This document shows, one piece after another, positions 55,633-64,000 of a DNA stretch of 64,000 nucleotides. Made by a program: the position numbers and the translations under genes. The notes beneath the pieces are model-generated. The model saw nothing but the letters and a program-made list of their open reading frames with translations. It was not told the DNA's origin and did no database searches. This DNA is from Cranoglanis bouderius. Taxonomy: Eukaryota; Chordata; Actinopteri; Siluriformes; Cranoglanididae. Each line of letters starts with the position of its first letter. The stretch's first letter is position 1. The stretch spans positions 3,444,501-3,508,500 of the forward strand of contig CM042552.1 of the NCBI GenBank assembly GCA_023630585.1. The letters run 5' to 3'.

Positions 55633-56310
55633 GTCTATTCTATTGTGAATATGGTATTTACACTACTCTTCACTGTCACTTTAAATTCTATTCTATTCTA
55701 TTCTATTCTATTCTATTCTATTGTGAATATGGTATTTACACTACTCTTCACTGTCACTTTAAATTCTATTCTATTGTATTCTATTCTATTCTATTCTATT
55801 CTATTCTATTGTGAATATGGTATTTACACTACTCTTCACTGTCACTTTAAATTCTATTCTATTCTATTCTATTCTATTCTATTCTATTGTGAATATGGTA
55901 TTTACACTACTCTTCACTGTCACTTTAAATTCTATTCTATTGTATTCTATTCTATTCTATTCTATTCTATTCTATTGTGAATATGGTATTTACACTACTC
56001 TTCACTGTCACTTTAAATTCTATTCTATTGTATTCTATTCTATTCTATTCTATTCTATTCTATTCTATTCTATTGTGAATATGGTATTTACACTACTCTT
56101 CACTGTCACTTTAAATTCTATTCTATTCTATTCTATTCTATTCTATTCTATTCTATTGTGAATATGGTATTTACACTACTCTTCACTGTCACTTTAAATT
56201 CTATTCTATTCTATTCTATTCTATTCTATTGTGAATATGGTATTTACACTACTCTTCACTGTCACTTTAAATTCTATTCTATTCTATTCTATTCTATTCT
56301 ATTCTATTCT
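55633..56310. repeat. Composite satellite: about 43-bp core plus (TTCTA)n
   Basis: Eight units of a highly conserved core, TGTGAATATGGTATTTACAC then TACTCTTCACTGTCACTTTAAAT, each followed by a pentanucleotide (TCTAT)n tract of different length. Cores start near 55643, 55722, 55809, 55888, 55976, 56074, 56156 and 56229. Core sequence hardly varies while the pentamer length does. Several frames stay open but code only repeats. Confidence 0.95.
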
Positions 56311-56945
56311 ATTGTGCTGTGTCATGCTATTATTCTTTTCTGTTCTATAATATTGTGTACTATTGTCCTTTTAAATTCTATTCTATTCCATTCTGTTCTG
56401 TTCTATTGTGATGCATTATGCTATTATTCTTTTTCTGTTCTATGATGTTGTGTACTGTTGTCCTTTTAAATTCTATTCTATTGTAATTTCCTATTCTGCT
56501 GTGTTTATTTTGTTTTATCCTTTCAAATTCTATTCTACTGTGAATGCTTTTCTCTTTTGTAATATTTTATTGTATAACATTTGTTGTCATTTCAAATTCC
56601 ATTCAGTTCTATTCTACTGTAAATATGGTTTGCACACTATTCTTCGTTGTCAGTTTAAATTCTATTCTATTGTGATTTTAATTCTGTTCTATTTGGTTTT
56701 GTTTTATTCTTTTAAATTCCATTCTATTGTGAAAATTGTAATTCTCTTCTGTTATATTTTATTGTATACTATTATTTATTGTCCTTTAAATTCTATTTTA
56801 TTCTATGCTGTTCTGCTGTGATTTCTTATTCTGATCTATTTTATTTAGTTTTATCCTTTTAAATTCTATTATGTCCTGTTCTACTGTGAATACGGTATAT
56901 ACAATTTCCATTGCCACTTTAAATTCTATTCTATTCTATTCTATT
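56311..56945. repeat. Diverged flank of the composite satellite
   Basis: Older copies of the same unit: each still ends in CTTTTAAATTCTATTCTATT but the core is changed (for example TGCTGTGTCATGCTATTATT and TACTGTGAATACGGTATATA). This shows an age gradient, with youngest units at the left and oldest at the right. Confidence 0.85.
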
Positions 56946-57138
56946 CCATTCTTTTCTATTTAAGACAACACAAGCTTTCCACTTCCATGGAAAGTATGCT
57001 GTATGCAGTTCAAAAGTGCAATTGAAAACTGAGTAAACTGGTCTGTGCGTAAATGAATCCATTGATGACTTCCTGTTTGGCATCGTATGCAAAGAAATGA
57101 TGCCTCGTTTAACAGCCTCAAGCTGCACAGGCCCTAAC

Positions 57139-57140
<2 letters not shown>

Positions 57141-57221
<81 letters not shown>

Positions 57222-57326
57222 TACACACTCCTCTATGTTCACACACTTATATATACAGTATATGTACATGCACACATTTACATACATATATATATATACG
57301 CAGTATATACAGACACACACTTACAC

Positions 57327-57376
<50 letters not shown>
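57141..57376. repeat. Two (AC)n arrays with a TA/CA-rich spacer
   Basis: About 80 bp of AC at 57141-57219 and about 48 bp at 57329-57376, separated by AT/AC-rich sequence with TATATATATA near 57287. Confidence 0.9.
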
Positions 57377-57378
<2 letters not shown>

Positions 57379-57784
57379 ATTTCAGTCATCTGTCCCTCAT
57401 GTTTGGGATGACAGAATGACTAGAGTTCTTAATGAATGCTGTCATTATTGCAGGCTGTATCTTCAGTAATAACACAGTAATGACTGACAGCTATGAACAG
57501 GAGGTATGATCATTCAGTCAGCACAATCAGTGCACACCTTAGTTCAGTTTAAGGTGCTGTGTTGGCACATAGTAAAGAATAACAAAGTGTGAAATGGTGG
57601 GTCGAACTCTATCAAGACTGAAAAAAGAAAAAAAGAAACAATACTAGTGAAAAAAAATGCAGCATACATGATAATGACCAATTAGATTAGAAATAACAAT
57701 TATATAAATAAACTAAAAAGTTTTATTGCTTTTTTAAAGAATTCATCATATATTTTGTTTCATTTTGCACAGCCAGGAAGTGTA

Positions 57785-57789
<5 letters not shown>

Positions 57790-57850
<61 letters not shown>

Positions 57851-57887
57851 GCTGTCAGTCACAAAAGGCACTAAAGGAAATGGAAAA

Positions 57888-57940
<53 letters not shown>

Positions 57941-57941
57941 T
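57790..57941. repeat. (CT)n and (GT)n microsatellites
   Basis: CT run at about 57790-57848 and GT run at about 57889-57937, about 40 bp apart. Confidence 0.9.
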
Positions 57942-58040
57942 GTGACACAGGTAAGTGGGAAGGAGTGAGAGTTTCCTGCCCGTACTCAGCAATTACACTG
58001 TCAGCGACAGGTGCTGTCAGTGTGCGGATTAGTGGAGCAA

Positions 58041-58059
58041 GGCATGCTGGGAATGTAGT
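58041..58059. promoter_or_regulatory. ZNF143-type site
   Basis: On the minus strand ACTACATTCCCAGCATGCC, an almost perfect ZNF143/STAF motif. It lies in about 110 bp of unique sequence right of the (GT)n run. No exon nearby was identified, so function is unknown. Confidence 0.4.
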
Positions 58060-58205
58060 CTTAATAGGTAGTTCAGCATCAGCACAGCATCATGCTATTA
58101 TCACTCCAAAGTCTGCAGCATGCAGCCTTCACTGAAGAATGAGCAAAACACATATGCTTCATAAACCTGAGCATTAGGCTACATATAGAAGAGCTTTCTA
58201 TTGTT

Positions 58206-58218
58206 ATAGATAGATATG

Positions 58219-58275
<57 letters not shown>
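58206..58275. repeat. (GATA)n microsatellite
   Basis: About 17 tandem GATA units, one interrupted near the left end. Confidence 0.95.
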
Positions 58276-58277
<2 letters not shown>

Positions 58278-58909
58278 ACAACATAAAGGGCAAACCGTGT
58301 GCGATGTGCTTTCCACTGGTTGCCTTGGAGACCCACGGGAGGACAGAAGTGCACTGTGGGTATTCTCTCCTTGACACACACTTGAACCTTGAGCCGGTGA
58401 TCTGCTTTCGGATTGGTGGCTTTGCTTTCAGGCTGCTCTGCATGTGTGAGAACGAGGTCATACGAGCTCTATACCCAGCGTTTCAGTCAGGACTCGTCTC
58501 ACATACACAATGAGCAAACATGACATAACATTATACACACAGCACACGACAAGTACAACACAATCCCGGAGAAGTGGCTCAGGCCCGAGTACAAGGTGTC
58601 ACACACACTACATAACATGAGGAGAGGTTTAACAGCCTCATATGCAAATCATACAAGACATACTCATCAGCTTTAGCGTGGAAAAATTACGTTTTGAGCA
58701 AAGAAGAAAAATCACTTTATATTTAACTGCCTTGATTGCATGTTTGGGGAAAATTCTTTCTTTTATCCTTTAAATTGTATGATGTAGCATTTTCCTCATA
58801 GTTATACCAAAACAAGAATTAAAAATTTTAATGTTCTTTAAATTCTCTTTCATATCAACATTTTTTTTTGCAAAGGACTTTACAATACTTATATGTAATA
58901 ATATGTGGA

Positions 58910-59245
58910 ATGGAGAAGGGCACATGGTTATCACGTTTGCCTCGCACCTCCGGGGTTGGTGGTTCGAATCCTGCCTCTGCCCTTTGTGCACAGAGTTTGC
59001 ATGTTCTCCCTGTGCTTTGGGGGTTTCCTCCACGTACCCTGGTTTCCTCTCCCAGTCCAAAGACATGCACTGTAGGCTGACTGGCTGACTGGCATTTGCA
59101 AATTGTCCATAGTGTGTGAATGTGTGTGCGACTGTGTGTGCGATTGGGGCACAATCGGTCCAGGGTGTCCCCCGCCTTGTGCGTCAGGTTCCCTGGGATA
59201 GGCCCCAGGCTCCCCACGACCCTGTGTAGGTCCTGCCGGTATTGG
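58910..59245 (+). mobile_element. tRNA-headed SINE/LINE-tail repeat
   Basis: Head with GGTTATCACGTTTGCCTCGC and the B box GGTTCGAATCC, body with TTTGCATGTTCTCCCTGTG, GTCCAAAGACATGCACTGTA and GTCCAGGGTGTCCCCCGCC. Typical high-copy teleost SINE. A reverse copy is at 63290-63570. Confidence 0.75.
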
Positions 59246-60910
59246 GAATGAACCCGCAAGCTTCGGGTTACCAGTCTGGCTCACCAATCATTAGAACATT
59301 ACAACAGTAGCATAAATACAACTGGGTTGCTTTTCGGGTATAAATGCTGACATTGCATGAACCCAGAGTCATGCAAAGCATTTGCATAAACATCCAGCGA
59401 TCGTGAGTTTGAATCCCGACTATGCAACAGCATTCTGTGGCCAGGAGTCCAAGAGAGCAAAATTAACTGTGCTCTCTGGGTGGGAGGGGCATTTTCTCTC
59501 TCTCTCTTCCCTGTCAATCACAGTGACATTAGCCAATCGTGGGCGTCTGTATGTGGAAGAGAGCGGATTGCTGTGTTACACTGCTCTGTGATGCAGCATG
59601 ACCAGCAGTTTGTAAAGATGTGTTGGATTCACATGTCTCAGAGGAAGCACGTGTTAGCCTCCACATTGCCTGGTTGGTACTGTAGCTGGCTGGTTTAATG
59701 GGAATTGAAAATGGAGGAAATCCGTATAAAGCCACATTGCTCAGGATTACAGGTAAAATATCATCCCTGGTTCTTATATTGGAAATGTCCCTGAAGTTCC
59801 TGAAAATGTTCCTGGGCTCTTGAAAAGCTTTTTGTGACACCTTGTGTGTGTGTATGATCAGGAACAGTATCATCCTCACCTCTCTCTCTCTCTCTCACTC
59901 TCTCTAAACTTAAGTGCTCGAGTGTGCCAGCACTTGGAAAAAGTGTAAAGTAATTGCGTGAGGCTCTCACTCGCTCTTTTCTAACAGCTGCATTCATGGT
60001 GTCTTCCTGCCTCGTGCCAATTAATTCTTTTCAGGAATGTGTTATATGAAGCAGTGATTACTTAACAACTGCAGTGGAAACACTAAAAATAACAAAACAA
60101 AGTCTACTTCATACAGCAAAGTAAATTAGGCCATGATTCAGTTTGAGCATCTAGTATCAAAGCCATCCCAAAGTTATGTCCCATAACAATACCCATACAC
60201 AGTTGGAGGAAACATCATGTTTTCGGAATAATAGTACTACATGGAAGACAATGAAGGAGCTCAAAGAACTTTTTCTTTGGTTAGCTTTCTGGTGAACCCT
60301 TAAAGGTTCCATTTGGAAACCTATAAATGTGTTTCTCAGTCAGAAAGAGTTCCAAGTAGAACCCTTTTAGAAGGCCAAGAACCTTTAATTATAAAATGAA
60401 CCACTGAATAACCTAATATCTAAGAGTGCACCAAATACCAAGACATTTTAGCTCATTGTTATACACCTGACAGGCTCTGTAGGTATGGGGGTGGGGTGGG
60501 GGAATGACCAACAAATTAGAGTTGCAACAATTTCTGAAGCATTAAGAGTTCTACATTTTAAAGAGTGTAGTTAAATAGAGGAGATGGTGGGTCTGTTGGG
60601 GGGTAAAGGGAAGAAAGTGTTTTATTGCATTTGCAATTCATCTTGTAGGCAGCAAAGCAACTTAAATATTACAAAGTACTTTTCTAATGGAGGTCATGAG
60701 TTGTTAGTTAGGATTGTTGCTATGGCGACAAAACAAGGTCTATCACCAAGCCCCAGACGTCATCATTTCTTGGTCCAAGACCAGCAGCTGAGAACTGGCT
60801 CTATCCCGGTGAAAAAGCTTGGAGTGATTCCACATCAGGCAGCGGCACTGGCACCTTGTTGGTGGAAAAGGATTAACATTGTCACAAACACACCCCTGCA
60901 TGGTATGAGA
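59246..60910. other. Intergenic, no gene seen
   Basis: Unique and old-repeat sequence. It includes a palindromic repeat at about 60260-60430 related to the one in the rln3 intron. Open frames here have no recognisable domain. Confidence 0.5.
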
Positions 60911-60914
60911 ATGT

Positions 60915-60962
<48 letters not shown>

Positions 60963-60978
60963 ACACACACACACACAC
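60915..60978. repeat. (AC)n microsatellite
   Basis: About 32 AC units with one TAC interruption. Confidence 0.9.
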
Positions 60979-61099
60979 GGCGCCGCTGTGTCCCTGTGAG
61001 AGGATGAATGTAGATCCTGAGTCACTGAGCGACTATGAAGTGCTTTGTTACTCCTCATAAGTCCTTTCCTTTTTCTCTCTCACGCTTCACTTTTCCTGT

Positions 61100-61923
61100 T
61101 CACTCGCTTCAAGGCAGAGAGACATACAGAGGGAAAGAGAGAGAGACAGACAGACCGAGACACATGGATTGAGAGAGACATATAGAAAGAGAGAAACACA
61201 TACAGAGAGAGAGAGAGAGAGAGACATAGAGAGTGAGAAATGCATATATACATATACATGTACATTACTGTGCAAAAGTCTTGCACATGCAAAGAAATGC
61301 TGTAGAGCAAAGATGCCTTCAAAATAATGAAAATAAATGTTTCTACATTAAAACAAATACAGTAAAGAGCAGTAAACAGTAGTAAATGAAACAAAGTCAA
61401 TATTTGGTGTGATGAAAATAAAAATAGTAGTCTCACGTACAATTAGTGCAGTTTTATAAGGAAATGAGCTGCTAAGTTTTATTGAGCATCTTGCAGAACC
61501 AGCCACAGTTCTTCTGGACACTTTGACTTTCGCACTCGCTTCTTATTTTGGCAGCGAAACCCAGCAGCCTTCATTGTGTTTTTTGAGAGGGAGAGAGAGA
61601 GACGTACAGAACGAGAGATTAACACATACAGCGAGAGATACAGAGAAAGAGAGAGACACATACAGAGAGAGAGAGACATGCAGAGAAATCAAAAGATATA
61701 CAGAGATAAAGAGACACAGAGAGTTAGAGAGAGACTGACAGAGACACATGGAATGAGAGAGACACATAGAAAAGGAGATTAACACATACAGAGAGACAGA
61801 CATAAAGAGTGAGAGAGAGACACATACAGAGACAGAAATGGAGAGAGAGAAACATAGAGAGAGAGATACAGAGAAAGACAGAGACACAAACAGACAGAAT
61901 GAGACCGAAAAAGAGAGACAGAG

Positions 61924-61991
<68 letters not shown>

Positions 61992-62010
61992 AGCGAGTGA
62001 GACAGAGAAA
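61100..62010. repeat. Purine-rich (GA)n-derived degenerate repeat
   Basis: About 600 bp in two blocks (61110-61245, 61585-62010) of GAGAGA mixed with GACACATACAGAG and GACAGA phrases. A pure GA core lies at about 61930-61989. The unique stretch 61250-61580 separates them. Long serine/leucine open frames on the minus strand are artefacts. Confidence 0.85.
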
Positions 62011-62116
62011 GTGGCTGAAACACTAGAAGGGAAATTAGTGTGCCACAAATTGGGCTTTGACGTCCCTTTTTCTTCAGACTCGCTGGAGCATTGAAGTGAT
62101 CAGAACAAGAACAAGT

Positions 62117-62117
<1 letters not shown>

Positions 62118-62212
<95 letters not shown>
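62118..62212. repeat. (AC)n microsatellite
   Basis: About 47 AC units with one CCA interruption near 62156. Confidence 0.95.
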
Positions 62213-62214
<2 letters not shown>

Positions 62215-62339
62215 GAGCTTAAGGACTGTACACAACTATCATGCAGTTACTTTATATAATGCTCTTTATAGTGCTCTTCCATTCTTTACATTCTAACCTA
62301 TTTAATTCTGTCCTACTCAGCAATGTTGGTAGGGGTGAG

Positions 62340-62830
62340 AATTGAAAAATGCAAAGCTTTTACCCCACTTGGCTACACACTCCGTGCTGTCATAGTTCTA
62401 TAACAACACCGCATGCCAGGTTGGGGTGGATTTGCCAAGCGTTCAAATATACCACTGTGTATCTGCCAACAAACCCGAAGCGCATCGCTCCCCTTTCCTC
62501 GAGAAAACTCCTCTGGCAAAATACATCCATCCTTCAGCGTTTAGTTTCCATAAAACAGAGCAAGATTACACTTTTCATTAAAATTCTAAGCCTAATTAAA
62601 TATAATTAGGGACTTTGATCATTGACAGGTGCAGATACGGCTACAGTGAGTGGAAACAAATGAACCTGTATTAATGCTGTACCTACAACAGTCAAAAATA
62701 GATAAGCAATGAATCTAACAGTACAAAGAGTTTGACGATTTATGTCGAATATGAATTCATTTCAGACGAGGAGTTATTACTCATGTCATGGACTGTTAAC
62801 AGCTGCGCACCTGATAAAAACTGGGGTATT
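62340..62830. promoter_or_regulatory. Candidate conserved non-coding element
   Basis: Complex, repeat-free sequence with homeobox cores (CCTAATTAAATATAATTAGG at 62590-62609), a MEIS-type TTGACAGGTG at 62623-62632 and CAGCTG/CACCTG E-boxes near 62802-62815. Inference only. Confidence 0.25.
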
Positions 62831-63289
62831 CTGGCACAAAATTCAATCACATATTCAAAAACATGACTTGTGGCTCTAGGGTGTCATCTGTTTTTATAAA
62901 CCAAGCATCCAAATTAACATACAGTTTTGAAGGATTGAAAACTGCACACACACAGAGACAGAAAGTGTCCTGTAGTTTCATCATTGGCTCCAGAATAAAT
63001 GACGAATTAATAACTTGATGAATTTGCGTTATCCAGATTGTTTTCTTAGCATGTACAGTAGGTCATGTAGACTGGTAAGGACAGAAGCCAATGTAGAATC
63101 ATACGTTTTTAAGTACGTCTTTAGCCTTGCAATGCATTTCACTGACTGGACTATTAAACTGATTAATATTAAACATGGAGTGGAGCCCTCAGTGGTGTAT
63201 CAGCACGGGTTCTTTATCCACCCTTGCAGGTGATATAGCTTGGGCAAATAAACCCATTGAAAAATCTAATTTCCATGCTTTCATCTATC

Positions 63290-63570
63290 TATCCATCCAT
63301 TTTCAGTACCGCTTATCCTACACATGGTCACGGGGGGGCCTGGAGCCTATCCCAAGGAACTCGGGGCACAGTGCATCTCGCACACCCATTCGCACACTAC
63401 GGACAATTTGGAAATGGCAATCAGCCTACAAGGCATGTCTTTGGAATGGCGGAGGAAACCGGAGTACCCAGAGGAAACCCCCGAAGCACGGGGGAGAACA
63501 TGCAAACTCTGTGCACACAGGGCGGAGGTGGGATTCAAACCCCCGAACCCTGGAGGCCACTAAGTCACCG
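63290..63570 (-). mobile_element. tRNA-headed SINE/LINE-tail repeat, reverse copy
   Basis: Contains CAGTACCGCTTATCCTACAC, GGCATGTCTTTGGAATGGCG, GGGAGAACATGCAAACTCTG and the reverse B box GGGATTCAAAC. Same family as 58910. Confidence 0.75.
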
Positions 63571-64000
63571 TGTTTTAATTAAACTACAATTGTTAAAAGA
63601 AAAAAAATAGTTACATGTCAAAGCTGGTGTTTATTTTTCTTCTTTTGCTGTTGTACACCAACACACTGCATCACCAAAAATCAGCAAGTCAAATTTATAC
63701 ATAATCCTGCTTTAACGCTATTACTTATACTGCAGTACCGACTCCCACCACCTATGGCCGCCAAAGAGCTATTGCGATTTACCAACTTCTCAATTCTCTG
63801 ATACATACAGTACAAAATTCATTAAACAACACAGCAATAAATTAATTTCTTGACTGTGTTCAACTGTAATGCTTTTCTCCATCATTCTCCACACCAGAAC
63901 TAATTATTTTCCTATAATAACACACCCAAAGTGTCTTAAAAGTGTTTTATTCCTCTTATTTTTCCCATAAATGTAAATTCTGAATTTTTTAACTTATTTC
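63571..64000. other. Intergenic, no gene seen
   Basis: AT-rich sequence, with a possible MITE end (GTGTTTTATTCCTC) at about 63943. Confidence 0.4.

Noticed and set aside
55591..56821. Chain of plus-strand open frames rich in FYSILFYS
   Set aside because: Translation of (TTCTA)n satellite in several frames. Not coding.
61080..62209. Minus-strand open frames rich in Ser/Leu
   Set aside because: Translation of (CT)n/(GA)n simple repeats.

Overview
This is vertebrate nuclear DNA, almost certainly from a teleost fish. Every gene is split by GT-AG introns. The encoded proteins are clear fish orthologues of vertebrate genes. The DNA is crowded with (AC/GT)n microsatellites, Tc1/mariner copies, hAT-like MITEs and tRNA-headed SINEs. 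The SINE family with the tail ending in 'TCTGGATAAGGGTGTCTGCC' is one I associate with catfishes and their otophysan relatives, so Siluriformes is the best guess (an inference from repeats, not proven).

Layout, left to right. 1-9 kb: the 5' end of rfx1 on the minus strand (first coding exon at 2469-2799, remainder off the left edge), then a repeat-rich upstream region with a CpG/CCAAT-rich promoter-like stretch at about 6.5-7.5 kb. 9.2-12.2 kb: rln3 (relaxin-3), plus strand, two exons. Its head-to-head arrangement with rfx1 is the same as at human 19p13. 12.7-13.1 kb: a 30-bp minisatellite. 13.8-25 kb: spast (spastin), plus strand, 17 coding exons, complete, 585 aa. 27.6-43 kb: ugp2 (UDP-glucose pyrophosphorylase), minus strand, 10 coding exons, complete, 509 aa. 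Its 8.8-kb intron 3 holds a three-layer nested transposon and a probable conserved non-coding element. 45.1-50.7 kb: mdh1 (cytosolic malate dehydrogenase), minus strand, 9 coding exons, complete, 333 aa. 50.7-64 kb: no recognised gene. It contains one orphan signal-peptide-type exon (54.1 kb, minus), a composite satellite (55.6-56.9 kb), SINE and hAT debris, and long simple repeats.

The genes do not form a pathway. rfx1 encodes an X-box-binding transcription factor, rln3 a neuropeptide hormone, spast a microtubule-severing AAA ATPase, ugp2 makes UDP-glucose, and mdh1 works in the malate-aspartate shuttle. The linkage mixes genes that in human lie on 19p13 (RFX1, RLN3) and 2p (SPAST, UGP2, MDH1).

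Most interesting points. (1) The mdh1 stop codon sits in the UGA-CUA readthrough context and is followed in frame by 15 codons ending in Ser-Lys-Leu, the canonical peroxisomal targeting signal. (2) Many spast introns carry (AC)n just after the donor and (GT)n just before the acceptor, the fish 'AC/GT intron' architecture that can replace the polypyrimidine tract by RNA pairing. Intron 5 has also tandemly quadruplicated a roughly 230-bp unit that ends in such a (GT)n tract. (3) spast has a weak first ATG directly preceded by a minimal ATG-TGA uORF and a strong second ATG, plus paired NRF1 sites, matching the M1/M87 dual-isoform logic of the human gene. (4) ugp2 appears able to make a short isoform from an internal Met and has a second, distal promoter-like block.
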